Of a stretch of DNA of 64,000 nt, positions 39,401 to 52,533 are shown in pieces. How positions within the stretch are numbered: position 1 is the first letter of the stretch; every line of letters starts with the position of its first letter. The notes below the pieces were generated by a model. It had not been told where the DNA came from. It ran no database searches and saw nothing but the letters and a program-made list of their open reading frames with translations. Source of the stretch: Pseudorasbora parva (lineage: Eukaryota; Chordata; Actinopteri; Cypriniformes; Gobionidae); assembly GCF_024679245.1 (NCBI RefSeq), contig NC_090196.1, positions 9,760,361 through 9,824,360 of the forward strand, written 5' to 3'. The position numbers and the translations under genes are program-made.

Positions 39401-39850
39401 CAACAATTCATAAAACTCTTTCCTTTATAGGTTTGCTCATTCTGTCATTTGATATTTGTTTAGAGTGACCCTGACTATTACTGTATTTATTTACAAGTCA
39501 TTTTACTGTATAGTTTTAGAGAAAAGTGCAGTCCAATTTGCCCCAAAATTCATTCAAGCACTTGCACTGTCCAATATTCAACAATTCATAAAACTCTTTC
39601 CTTTATAGGATTGCTCATTCTGCCATTTGATATTTGTTTAGAGTGACCCTGACTATTACTGTATTTATTTACAAGTCATTTTACTGTATAGTTTTAGAGA
39701 AAAGTACAGTCGAATATACCCCAAATATCAACGTGCATTCAAAAACTTACACTGTCCCATTTTTTCATAAATTCATAAAAAATTTTACTTTATAGGTTTT
39801 CTCATTCTGTCAGTTTAAATTTTTTCAGAGTTACCCTGAATATTACTGTA
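30468..39850 (+). repeat. About 5.3-kb (about 30-monomer) block duplication in SatA
   Basis: Subtype order from 30468 to about 34420 recurs from 35725 to about 39850. The offset is 5259 at the TTCAGAGTGACACTGAC monomers (31131/36390), 4892 at 32763/37655 and 5431 at 33840/39271, so the two blocks have since gained or lost whole monomers. Shared rare markers include CTTTATTTCCTTTATAGG, GTATTCATGTAAAAGTC and GCTCGTTGGGTCCTTTG. Confidence 0.75.
34996..36451 (+). repeat. 728-bp four-monomer higher-order repeat, two units
   Basis: Unit 1 begins near 34996 and unit 2 near 35724. Shared markers are AATTCGGCCCAAAATT, TTTGATATTCGTTCATGGGG and the CTTGCCCAAAAATCATATTG monomer. A third, more diverged relative is at 30468-31195 (TTTTTGTTCATGGGG). 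Confidence 0.8.
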
Positions 39851-42800
39851 TTTATTTACAAGTCATTTTACTGTACAGTTTTGGAGAAAAGTACAGTCAA
39901 TATCGCCCCAATATTAATTGAAGCACTTACACTGTCCAATTTTCAAAAATTCATAAAACTCTTTCCTTTATAGGTTTTCTCATTTTTTCATTTGATATTT
40001 GTTTAGAGTGAACCTTAATATTACTGTATTTATTTACAAGTCATTTTACTGTATATTTTTAGAGAAAAGTACAGTCGAATATGCCCCAAATATCAACGTG
40101 CATTCAAATACTTACACTGTCCCATTTTTTCAAAAATTCATAAACAATTTTACTTCATAGGTTTTCTCATTCTGTCATTTGAAATTTGTTCAGAGAGACC
40201 CTGAATATTACTGTATTTATTTACAAGTATTTTTACTGTATAGTTTTGGAGGAAAGTGCAGTCAAACTCTCCCCAAAATTCATTCAAGCACTTACAGTCC
40301 AATTTTCAAAAATATCATAAAAATCTTTCCTTTATAGGTTTGCTCATTCTGTCCTTTGATATTTGTTCAGAGTGACCCTGACTATTACTGTATTTATGTA
40401 CAAGTCATTTTACTGTATAGTTTTAGAGAAAAGTACAGTCCAATTTGCCCCAAAATTCATTCAAGCACTTGCACTGTCCAATTTCAGCAATTCATAAAAC
40501 TCTTTCCTTCATAGGTTTTCTCATTCTGTCATTTGAAATTTGTTCAGAGAGACCCTGAATATTACTGTATTTATTTACAAGTATTTTTACTGTATAGTTT
40601 TGGAGGAAAGTGCAGTCAAACTCTCCCCAAAATTGATTCAAGCACTTATAGTCCAATTTTCAAAAATATCATAAAAATCTTTCCTTTATAGGTTTGCTCA
40701 TTCTGTCCTTTGATATTTGTTCAGAGTGACCCTGACTATTACTGTATTTATGTACAAGTCATTTTACTGTATAGTTTTAGAGAAAAGTACAGTCCAATTT
40801 GCCCAAAAATTCATTCAAGCACTTACAGTCCAATTTTCAAAAATATCATAAAAATCTTTCCTTTATAGGTTTGTTCATTCTGTCATTTGATATTTGTTTA
40901 GAGTGACCCTGACTATTACTGTATGGAGTAACAAGTCATTTTACTGTATAGTTTTGGAGAAAAGTACAGTCAAATTCGCCCCAAAATTCATTCAAGGACT
41001 TACACTGTCCAATTTACAAAAATTCATAAAAATCGTTCCTTTATAGGTTTGCCCATTCTGCCATTTGATATTTGTTCAAGGGGACCCTGACTATTACTGT
41101 ATTTATTTACAAGCCATTTTACTGTATATTTTTGGAGAAAAGGGCAGTCAAACTGCAAATAATCTGTCTATTCAAACATTTATATTGTGTCCAATTTTCA
41201 AAAATTCGAAAAATCTTTCCTTTATAGGTTTGCTCATTCTGTCATTTAATATTTGTTTAGAGCGACCCCGACTATTACTGTATTTATGTACAAGTCATTT
41301 TACTGTATAGTTTTAGAGAAAAGTACAGTCGAATATGCCACAAATGTCCACGTGCATTCAAATACTTACACTGTCCCATTTTTTCAAAAATTCATAAACA
41401 ATTTTACTTCATAGGTTTTCTCATTCTGTCATTTGAAATTTGTTCAGAGTGACCCTGAATATTACTGTATTTATTTACAAGTAATTTAACTGTATAGTTT
41501 TGGAGAAAATTGCAGTCAAACTCTCCCCAAAATTCATTCAAGCACTTACAGTCCAATTTTCAAAAATATCATAAAAATCTTTCCTTTATAGTTTTGCTCG
41601 TTGGGTCCTTTGATATTTGTTCAGAGTGACCCTGACTATTACTGTATTTATGTGCAAGTCATTTTACTGTATAGTTTTAGAGAAAAGTACAGTCAAACTC
41701 TTCCCAAAATTCATTCAATCACTTACAGTCCAATTTTGAAATATATCATAAAAATCTTTCCTTTATAGGTTTGCTCATTCTGTCCTTTGATATTTGTTCA
41801 GAGTGACCCTGACTATTACTGTATTTAGGTACAAGTCATTTTACTGTATAGTTTTAGAGAAAAGTACAGTCCAATTTGCCCCAAAATTCATTCAAGCACT
41901 TGCACTGTCCAATTTTCAACAATTCATAAAACTCTTTCCTTTATAGGTTTGCTCATTCTGTCATTTGATATTTGTTTAGAGTGACCCTGAATATTACTGT
42001 ATTTATTTACAAGTCATTTTACTGTATAGTTTTAGAGAAAAGTGCAGTCCAATTTGCCCCAAAATTCATTCAAGCACTTGCACTGTCCAATTTTCAACAA
42101 TTCATAAAACTCTTTCCTTTATAGTATTGCTCATTCTGCCATTTGATATTTGTTTATAGTGACACTGACTATTACTGTATTTATTTACAAGTCATTTTAC
42201 TGTATAGTTTTAGAGAAAAGTACAGTCGAATATGCCCAAAATATCAACGTGCATTCAAAAACTTACACTGTCCCATTTTTTCATAAATTCATAAACAATT
42301 TTACTTTATAGGTTTTCTCATTCTGTCAGTTTAAATTTGTTCAGAGTGACCCTAAATATTACTGTATTTATTTACAAGTCATTTTACTGTATAGTTTTAG
42401 AGAAAAGTACAGTCGAATATGCACCAAATATCAACGTGCATTCAAATACTTACACTGTCCCATTTTTTCAAAAATTCATAAACAATTTTACTTTATAGGT
42501 TTTCTCATTCTCTCAGTTTAAATTTGTTCAGAGAGACCCTGAATATGACTGTATTTATTTACAAGTATTTTTACTGTATAGTTTTAGAGAAAAGTACAGT
42601 CGAATATGCCCCAAATATCAACGTGCATTCAAATACTTACACTGTCCCATTTTTTCAAAAATTCATAAACAATTTTACTTTATAGGTTTTCTCATTCTCT
42701 CAGTTTAAATTTGTTCAGAGAGACCCTGAATATGACTGTATTTATTTACAAGTATTTTTACTGTATAGTTTTAGAGAAAAGTACAGTCGAATATGCCCCA

Positions 42801-45800
42801 AATATCAACGTGCATTCAAATACTTACACTGTCCCATTTTTTCAAAAATTCATAAACAATTTTACTTCATAGGTTTTCTCATTCTGTCATTTGAAATTTG
42901 TTCAGAGAGACCCTGAATATTACTGTATTTATTTGCAAGTATTTTTACTGTATAGTTTTGGAGGAAAGTGCAGTCAAACTCTCCCCAAAATTCATTCAAG
43001 CACTTACAGTCCAATTTTCAAAAATATCATAAAAATCTTTCCTTTATAGGTTTGCTCATTCTGTCCTTTGATATTTGTTCAGAGTGACCCTGATTATTAC
43101 TGTATGTAGTAACAAGTCATTTTACTATATAGTTTTGGAGAAAAGTACAGTCAAATTCGCCCCAAAATTCATTCAAGGACTTACACTGTCCAATTTACAA
43201 AAATTCATAAAAATCGTTCCTTTATAGGTTTGCCCATTCTGCCATTTGATATTTGTTCAAGGGGACCCTGACTATTACTGTATTTATTTACAAGCCATTT
43301 TACTGTATATTTTTGGAGAAAAGGGCAGTCAAACTGCAAATAATCTGTCTATTCAAACATTTACATTGTGTCCAATTTTCAAAAATTCGAAAAATCTTTC
43401 CTTTATAGGTTTGCTCATTCTGTCATTTAATATTTGTTTAGAGCGACCCCGACTATTACTGTATTTATGTACAAGTCATTTTACTGTATAGTTTTAGAGA
43501 AAAGTACAGTCGAATATGCCACAAATGTCCACGTGCATTCAAATACTTACACTGTCCCATTTTTTCAAAAATTCATAAACAATTTTACTTCATAGGTTTT
43601 CTCATTCTGTCATTTGAAATTTGTTCAGAGTGACCCTGAATATTACTGTATTTATTTACAAGTAATTTAACTGTATAGTTTTGGAGAAAATTGCAGTCAA
43701 ACTCTCACCAAAATTCATTCAAGCACTTACAGTCCAATTTTCAAAAATATCATAAAAATCTTTCCTTTATAGTTTTGCTCGTTGGGTACTTTGATATTTG
43801 TTCAGAGTGACCCTGACAATTACTGTATTTATGTGCAAGTCATTTTACTGTATAGTTTTAGAGAAAAGTACAGTCAAACTCTCCCCAAAATTCATTCAAT
43901 CACTTACAGTCCAATTTTGAAATATATCATAAAAATCTTTCCTTTATAGGTTTGCTCATTCTGTCCTTTGATATTTGTTCAGAGTGACCCTGACTATTAC
44001 TGTATTTATGTACAAGTCATTTTACTGTATAGTTTTAGAGAAAAGTACAGTCCAATTTGCCCCAAAATTCATTCAAGCACTTGCACTGTCCAATTTTCAA
44101 CAATTCATAAAACTATTTCCTTTATAGGTTTGCTCATTCTGTCATTTGATATTTGTTTAGAGTGACCCTGACTATTACTGTATTTATTTACAAGTCATTT
44201 TACTGTATAGTTTTAGAGAAAAGTTCAGTCCAATTTGCCCCAAAATTCATTCAAGCACTTGCACTGTCCAATTTTCAACAATTCATAAAACTCTTTCCTT
44301 TATAGGATTGCTCATTCTGCCATTTGATATTTGTTTAGAGTGACCCTGACTATTACTGTATTTATTTACTAGTCATTTTACTGTATAGTTTTAGAGAAAA
44401 GTACAGTCGAATATGCCCCAAATATCAACGTGCATTCAAAAACTTACACTGTCCCATTTTTTCATAAATTCATAAACAATTTTCCTTTATAGGTTTTCTC
44501 ATTCTGTCAGTTTAAATTTGTTCAGAGTGACCCTGAATATTACTGTATTTATTTACAAGTCATTTTACTGTATAGTTTTAGAGAAAAGTACAGTCGAATA
44601 TGCCCCAAATATCAACGTGCATTCAAATACTTACACTGTCCCATTTTTTCAAAAATTCATAAACAATTTTACTTCATAGGTTTTCTCATTCTGTCATTTG
44701 AAATTTGTTCAGAGAGACCCTGAATATTACTGTATTTATTTACAAGTATTTTTACTGTATAGTTTTGGAGGAAAGTGCAGTCAAACTCTCCCCAAAATTC
44801 ATTCAAGCACTTACAGTCCAATTTTCAAAAATATCATAAATATCTTTCCTTTATAGGTTTGCTCATTCTGTCCTTTGATATTTGTTCAGAGTGACCCTGA
44901 CTATTACTGTATTTATGTACAAGTCATTTTACTGTATAGTTTTAGAGAAAAGTACAGTCCAATTTGCCCCAAAATTCATTCAAGCACTTGCACTGTCCAA
45001 TTTTCAACAATTCATAAAACTCGTTCCTTTATAGGTTTGCTCATTCTGTCATTTGATATTTGTTTAGAGTGACACTGACTATTACTGTATTTATTTACAA
45101 GTAATTTTACTGTATAATTTTGGAGAAAAGTACAGTCAAATTCGCCCAAAAATTCATTCAAGCACTTACAGTCCAATTTTCAACAATTCATAAAACTCTT
45201 TTCTTTATAGGTTTGCTCATTCTGTCATTTGATATTTGTTTAGAGTAACACTGACTATTACTGTATTTATTCACAAGTAATTTTACTTAATAATTTTGGA
45301 GAAAAGTACAGTCAAATTCGCCCAAAAATTCATTCAAGCACTTACAGTCCAATTTTCAAAAATATCATAAAAATCTTTCCTTTATAGGTTTGTTCATTCT
45401 GTCATTTGATATTTGTTTAGAGTGACCCTGACTATTACTGTATGTAGTAACAAGTCATTTTACTGTATAATTTTGGAGAAAAGTACAGTCAAATTCGGCC
45501 CAAAATTCATTCAAGACTTACAGTGTCCAATTTGCAAAAATTCATAAAACTCGTTTCTTTATAGGTTTGCCCATTCTGCCATTTGATATTTGTTCAAGGG
45601 GACCCTGACTATTATTGTATTTATTTACAAGCCATTTTACTGTATATTTTTGGAGAAAAGGGCAGTCAAACTGCAAATAATCTGTCTATTCAAACACTTA
45701 CATTGTGTCCAATTTTCAAAAATTAATAAAAATCTTTCCTTTATAGGTTTGCTCATTCTGTCCTTTGATATTTGTTTAGAGTGACCCCGAATATTACTGT

Positions 45801-46000
45801 ATTTATGTACAAGTCATTTTACTGTATAGTTTTCGAGAAAAGTACAGTCGAATATGCTCCAAATATCAACGTGCATTCAAATACTTACAATGTCCCATTT
45901 TTTCAAAAATTCATAAACAATTTTACTTCATAGGTTTTCTCATTCTGTCATTTGAAATTTGTTCAGAGTGACCCTGAATATTACTGTATTTATTTACAAG
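39082..46000 (+). repeat. 2.2-2.5-kb (12-14-monomer) higher-order repeat, three units
   Basis: The rare variant CTCGTTGGGTCCTTTGATA (one copy has GGGTACTTTG) marks unit starts at about 39082, 41598 and 43779, spacing 2516 and 2181 bp. Each unit runs through the same order: TTTTGAAATATATCAT, two CAATTTGCCCC monomers, CCTTTATAGGATTGC or a close variant, several GAATATGC monomers, TTGGAGGAAAGTGCAG, then related monomers. The first two units end with TTCAAGGGGACC, AACTGCAAATAATCTG and CCACAAATGTCCACGTGC. An isolated relative of the start marker is at about 33651. Confidence 0.78.
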
Positions 46001-46313
46001 TCATTTTGCTGTATAGTTTTGGAGAAAGGTACAGTCAAATCATCCCCAAAATTCATTCAAACACTTACAGTCCAATTTTCAAAAATATCAGAACAATCTC
46101 TCCTTTATAGCGTTGCTCATTCTGTCATTTGAAATTTGTTCAGAGATACACTGACTATTACTGTATTCATTTACAAGTAATTTTACTGTATAATTTTGGA
46201 GAAAACTACAGTCAAATTTGCCCCAAAATTAATTCAAGCACTTGCACTCTCCAATTTTCAAGAATCCATAAAACTCTTTCCTTTATAGGTTTGCTCATTC
46301 TGTCATTTGAAAT

Positions 46314-48085
46314 TTGTTCAGAGTGACCCTGACTATTACTGTATTTATTTACAAGTCATTTTACTGTATAGTTTTGGAGAAAAGTACAGTCACATTACCC
46401 CCCCAAATTCATTCAAGCACTTGCACTGTCCAATTTTCAACAATTCATAAAAATCTTTCCTTTATAGGTTTGCTCATTCTGTCATTTGATATTTGTTTAA
46501 AGTGACCCTGACTATTACTGTATTTATTTACAAGTCATTTTGCTGTATAGTTTTGGAGAAAGGTACAGTCAAATCATCCCCAAAATTCATTCAAACACTT
46601 ACAGTCCAATTTTCAAAAAATCATAAAAATCTCTCCTTTATAGCTTTGCTCATTCTGTCATTTGATATTTGTTCAGAGATACACTGACTATTACTGTATT
46701 TATTTACAAGTAATTTTACTGTATAGTTTTGGAGAAAACTACAGTCAAATTTGCCCCAAAATTAATTCAAGCATTCTCCAATTTTCAACAATACATAAAA
46801 CTCTTTCCTTTATAGGTTTGCTCATTTTGTCATTTGAAATTTGTTCAGAGTGACCCTGACTATTACTGTATTTATTTACAAGTCATTTTACTGTATAGTT
46901 TTGGAGAAAAGTACAGTCACATTACCCCCCAAATTCATTCAAGCACTTGCACTGTCCAATTTTCAACAATTCATAAAACTCTTTCCTTTATAGGTTTGCT
47001 CATTCTTTCATTTGATATTTGTTTAGAGTGACCCTGACTATTACTGTATTTATTTACAAGTCATTTTACTGTATAGTTTTGGAGAAAAGTACAGTCACAT
47101 TACCCCCCAAATTCATTCAAGCACTTGCACTGTCCAATTTTCAACAATTCATAAAACTCTTTCCTTTATATGTTTGCTCATTCTTTCATTTGATATTTGT
47201 TTAGAGTGACCCGGACTATTACTGTATTTATTTACAAGTCAGTTTACTCTATTGTTTTGGAGAAAAGTACAGTCACATTAACCCCCCAAATTCATTCAAG
47301 CACTTGCACTGTCCAATTTTCAACAATTCATAAAAATCTTTCCTTTATAGGTTTGCTCATTCTGTCATTTGATATTTGTTTAAAGTGACCCTGACTATTA
47401 CTGTATTTATTTACAAGTCATTTTGCTGTATAGTTTTGGAGAAAGGTACAGTCAAATCATCCCCAAAATTCATTCAAACACTTACAGTCCAATTTTCAAA
47501 AAATCAAAAAAATATCTCCTTTATAGCTTTGCTCATTCTGTCATTTGATATTTGTTCAGAGATACACTGACTATTACTGTATTTATTTACAAGTAATTTT
47601 ACTGTATAATTTTGGAGAAAACTACAGTCAAATTTGCCCCAAAATAAATTCAAGCACTTGCATTCTCCAATTTTCAACAATCCATAAAACTCTTTCCTTT
47701 ATAGGTTTGCTCATTTTGTCATTTGAAATTTGTTCAGAGTGACCCTGACTATTACTGTATTTATTTACAAGTCATTTTACTGTATAGTTTTGGAGAAAAG
47801 TACAGTCACATTACCCCCCAAATTCATTCAAGCACTTGCACTGTCCAATTTTCAACAATTCATAAAACTCTTTCCTTTATAGGTTTGCTCATTCTTTCAT
47901 TTGATATTTGTTAAGAGTGACCCGGACTATTACTGTATTTATTTACAAGTCATTTTACTCTATAGTTTTGGAGAAAAGTACAGTCAAATTCGCCCCAAAA
48001 TTCATTTAAGCACTTACACTGTCCAATTTTCAAAAATTCATAAAAATCTTTCCTTTATAGGTTTGCCCATTCTGTCATTTGATAT
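46314..48085 (+). repeat. 883-889-bp five-monomer higher-order repeat, two units
   Basis: Monomer series at 46314, 46493, 46662 and 46834 recurs at 47197, 47376, 47545 and 47723. Markers are GTCACATTACCCCCC, TTTGTTTAAAGTGACC, CATTTTGCTGTATAG, AAATCATCCCCAAAATTC and GTTCAGAGATACACTGAC. The tail monomers shade into 47901-48085 without a sharp end. Confidence 0.82.
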
Positions 48086-48303
48086 TTGTTCAAAGTGACC
48101 CTGACTATTACTGTATTTATTTGCAAGTCATTTTACTGTATATTTTTGGAGAAAAGTGCAGTCAAACTGCAAATAATCTGTCTATTCAAACACTTACATT
48201 ATGTCCAATTTTCAAAAAATCAAAAAAAACTTTCCTTTATAGGTTTGCTCATTCTGTCATTTGATTTTTGTTCAGAGTGACCCTGACTATTACTGTATTT
48301 TTT

Positions 48304-49730
48304 ACAAGTCATTTTACTGTATATTTTTGGAGAAAAGGGCAGTCAAACTGCAAATTATCTCTTTTCAAACACACTGTGTCCAATTTACAAAATTTCATGA
48401 AAATCTTCCTTTATAGGTTTTCTCATTGTGTCATTTGATATTTGTTCAGAGTGACCCTGACTATTACTGTATTTATGTACAAGTCATTTTACTGTATAGT
48501 TTTAGAGAAAAGTACAGTCCAATTTGCCACAAAATTCATTCAAACACTTACAGTCCAATTTTCAAAAAATCATAAAAATCTTCCCTTTATAGGTTTGCTC
48601 ATTCTTTCATTTGATATTTGTTTAGAGTGACCCGGACTATTACTGTATTTATTTACAAGTCATTTTACTGTATAGTTTTGGAGAAAGGTGCAGTCAAACT
48701 CTCCCCAAAATTCATTCAAGCACTTACAGTCCAATTTTCAAAAATATCATAAACATCTTTCCTTTATAGGTTTGCTCATTCTTTCATTTGATATTTGTTT
48801 AGAGTGACCCGGACTATTACTGTATTTATTTACAAGTCATTTTACTGTATAGTTTTGGAGAAAGGTGCAGTCAAACTCTGCCCAAAATTCATTCAAGCAC
48901 TTACAGTCCAATTTTCAAAAATATCATAAAAATCTTTCCTTTATAGGTTTGCTCATTCTGTCCTTTGATATTTGTTCAGAGTGACCCTGACTATTACTGT
49001 GTTTATGTACAAGTCATTTTACTGTATATTTTTGGAGAAAAGGGCAGTCAAACTGCAAATTATCTCTTTTCAAACACACTGTGTCCAATTTACAAAATTT
49101 CATGAAAATCTTTCCTTTATAGGTTTTCTCATTGTGTCATTTGATATTTGTTCAGAGTGACCCTGACTATTACTGTATTTATGTACAAGTCATTTTACTG
49201 TATAGTTTTAGAGAAAAGTACAGTCCAATTTGCCACAAAATTCATTCAAACACTTACAGTCCAATTTTCAAAAAATCATAAAAATCTTCCCTTTATAGGT
49301 TTGCTCATTCTTTCATTTGATATTTGTTTAGAGTGACCCGGACTATTACTGTATTTATTTACAAGTCATTTTACTGTATAGTTTTGGAGAAAGGTGCAGT
49401 CAAACTCTCCCCAAAATTCATTCAAGCACTTACAGTCCAATTTTCAAAAATATCATAAACATCTTCCCTTTATAGGTTTGCTCATTCTTTCATTTGATAT
49501 TTGTTTAGAGTGACCCGGACTATTACTGTATTTATTTACAAGTCATTTTACTGTATAGTTTTGGAGAAAGGTGCAGTCAAACTCTCCCCAAAATTCATTC
49601 AAGCACTTACAGACCAATTTTCAAAAATATCATAAAAATCTTTCCTTTATAGGTTTGCTCATTCTGTCCTTTGATATTTGTTCAGAGTGACCCTGACTAT
49701 TACTGTGTTTATGTACAAGTCATTTTACTG
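48304..49730 (+). repeat. 705-706-bp four-monomer higher-order repeat, two units
   Basis: Unit 1 starts at 48304 and unit 2 at 49009. Shared markers are GCAAATTATCTCTTTTCAAA, GTGTCCAATTTACAAAATTT, CTCATTGTGTCATTTG and two GAGTGACCCGGAC monomers. Unit 2 has one additional T in the TCTTTCC run. Confidence 0.85.
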
Positions 49731-50624
49731 TATAGTTTTAGAGAAAAGTACAGTCCAATTTGCCCCAAAATTCATTCAAGCACTTGCACTGTCCAATTTT
49801 CAACAATTCATAAAACTCTTTCCTTTATAGGTTTGCTCATTCTGTCATTTGATATTTGTTTAGAGTGACCCTGACTTTTACTGTATTTATTAACAAGTCA
49901 TTTTACTGTATAGTTTTAGAGAAAAGTACAGTCCAATTTGCCCCAAAATTCATTCAAGCACTTGCACTGTCCAATTTTCAACAATTCATAAAACTCTTTC
50001 CTTTATAGGTTTGCTCATTCTTTCATTTGATATTTCTTTAGAGTGACCCCGACTATTACTGTATTTATTTACAAGTCATCTTACTGTATAGTTTTGGAGA
50101 AAGGTGCAGTCAAACTCTCCCCAAAATTCATTCAAGCACTTACAGTCCAATTTTCAAAAATATCATAAAAATCTTTCCTTTATAGGTTTGCTCATTCTGT
50201 CCTTTGATATTTGTTCAGAGTGACCCTGACTATTACTGTGTTTATGTACAAGTCATTTTACTGTATAGTTTTAGAGAAAAGTACAGTCCAATTTGCCCCA
50301 AAATTCATTCAAGCACTTGCACTGTCCAATTTTCAACAATTCATAAAACTCTTTCCTTTATAGGTTTGCTCATTCTGTCATTTGATATTTGTTTAGAGTG
50401 ACCCTGACTATTACTGTATTTATTAACAAGTCATTTTACTGTATAGTTTTAGAGAAAAGTACAGTCCAATTTGCCCCAAAATTCATTCAAGCACTTGCAC
50501 TGTCCAATTTTCAACAATTCATAAAACTCTTTCCTTTATAGGTTTGCTCATTCTGTCATTTGATATTTCTTTAGAGTGACCCCGACTATTACTGTATTTA
50601 TTTACAAGTCATCTTACTGTATAG
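49559..50624 (+). repeat. 533-bp three-monomer higher-order repeat, two units (upstream of copy 3)
   Basis: Counterpart of 14245-15310 at offset 35314. Private differences seen here are CCTGACTTTTACTG near 49868 and ACAGACCAATTTTC near 49610. Confidence 0.87.
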
Positions 50625-52533
50625 TTTTGGAGAAAAGTACAGTCAAATTCGTCCAAAAATTATTCAAGCTCTTACACTGTCCAATTTTCTAAAATTAATA
50701 AAAATCTTTCCTTTATAGGTTTGCTCATTCTGTCATTTGATTTTTGTTCAGAGTGACCCTAACTATTACTGTATTTATTTACAAGTCATTTTACTGTATA
50801 GTTTTGGAGAAAAGTGCAGTCAAACTGCAAATCTGTCCATTCAAACACTTACACTGTGTACAATTTTTAGAAATTTATAAAAATCTTTCCTTTATAGGTT
50901 TGCTCATTCTGTCATTTGATATTTGTTTAAAGTGACCCTGACTATTACTGTATTTATTTACAAGTCATTTTGCTGTATAGTTTTGGAGAAAGGTACAGTC
51001 AAATCATCCCCAAAATTCATTCAAACACTTACAGTCCAATTTTCAAAAAATCATAAAAATCTCTTCTTTATAGCTTTGCTCATTCTGTCATTTGATATTT
51101 GTTCAGAGATACACTGACTATTACTGTATTTATTTACAAGTAATTTTACTGTACAATTTTGGAGAAAACTACAGTCAAATTTGCCCCAAAATTAATTCAA
51201 GCACTTGCACTCTCCAACTTTCAACAATCCATAAAACTCTTTCCTTTATAGGTTTGCTCATTCTGTCATTTGAAATTTGTTCAGAGTTACCCTGACTATT
51301 ACTGTATTTATTTACAAGTCATTTTACTGTATAGTTTTGGAGAAAAGTACAGTCACATTATCCCCCAAATTCATTCAAGCACTTGCACTGTCCAATTTTC
51401 AACAATTCATAAAACTCTTTCCTTTATAGGTATGCTCATTCTTTCATTTGATATTTGTTTAGAGTGACCCGGACTATTGCTGTATTTATTTACAAGTCAT
51501 TTTACTGTATAGTTTTGGAGAAAAGTACGGTCAAATTCGCCCCAAAATTCATTCAAGCACTTACACTGTCCAATTTTCAAAAATTCATAAAAATCTTTAC
51601 TTTATAGGTTTGCCCATTCTGTCATTTGATATTTGTTCAAAGTGACCCTGACTATTACTGTATTTATTTGATCAGTCATTTATTATACATTATACAGTCA
51701 TTATACTGTATATTTTTGGAGAAAAGTGCATTCAAACTGCAAATAATCTGTCTATTCAAACACTTACATTGTGTCCAATTTTCAAAAAATCATAAAAAAC
51801 TTTCCTTTATAGGTTCGCCAATTCTGTCATTTGATTTTTGTTCAGAGTGACCCTGACTATTACTGTATTTTTTTACAAGTCATTTTACTATATTTTTGGA
51901 GAAAAGGGCAGTCAAACTGCAAATAATCTGTTTATTCAAACACTTACATTGTGTCTAATTTTCAAAAATTAATAAAAATCTTTCCTTTATATGTTTGCTC
52001 ATTCTGTCATTTGATATTTGTTTAGAGTGACCCCAAATATTACTGTATTTATGTACAAGTCATTTTACTGTATAGTTTTAGAGAATAGTATAGTCAAACT
52101 CTCCCCAATATTCATTCAAGCACTTACAGTCCACTTAAAATTTACAAGTAATTATACTGTAGTTTTGGAAAAAAGTACAGTCAAATTTGCCCCAAAAGTA
52201 ATTCTGTCCTTTGATAATTGTTCAGAGTGACACTGACTAATACTGTATTTATTTACAAGTCATTTTACTGTATAGTTTTGGAGAAAAGTACAGTCAAATT
52301 CTCCCCAAAATTCATTCAAGCACTTCCACTGTCCAATTTTCAAAAATCCATAAAAATCTTTTCTTTATAGGTTTGCTCATTCTGTCATTTGATATTTGTT
52401 CAGAGTGACACTGACCATTACTGTATTTATTAACAAGTCATTTTACTGTATATTTGTGAAGAAAAGTACAGTCAAACTTACCCCAAAAACCACTTAAGGA
52501 ATTAAAGTCCAATTTTCAAAAAATCATAAAAAA

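Larger units (their letters stand above)
29425..52533 (+). repeat. SatA forward array between copies 2 and 3 (long spacer, about 23.1 kb)
   Basis: About 130 head-to-tail monomers in a mixture of subtypes recognisable by the segment after TACAGTC: AAATTCGCCCC, AAACTCTCCCC, CAATTTGCCCC, GAATATGCCCCAAATATC with AACGTGCATTC, and AAACTGCAAATAATCTGTC. The left 1.4 kb matches 12843-14245 and the right 3 kb matches 14245-17219. The interior (30830-49558) has no counterpart in the short spacer. Subtypes are arranged in nested higher-order blocks listed separately. All open frames are about 60-100 codons and repeat with the monomers. Confidence 0.95.

Noticed and set aside
46834..48264. Series of about 65-codon frames with a shared VQSDPDYYCIYLQ-like motif as a secreted peptide family
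   Set aside because: Every SatA monomer produces them. The start is usually TTG and the frame ends after one repeat because 178 is not a multiple of three. Variation shows no codon-position bias that I can see.
29425..52533. SatA as the Arabidopsis 178-bp centromere satellite
   Set aside because: Only the length matches. Apart from a short chance similarity around GTCGAATATG, the landmarks differ.
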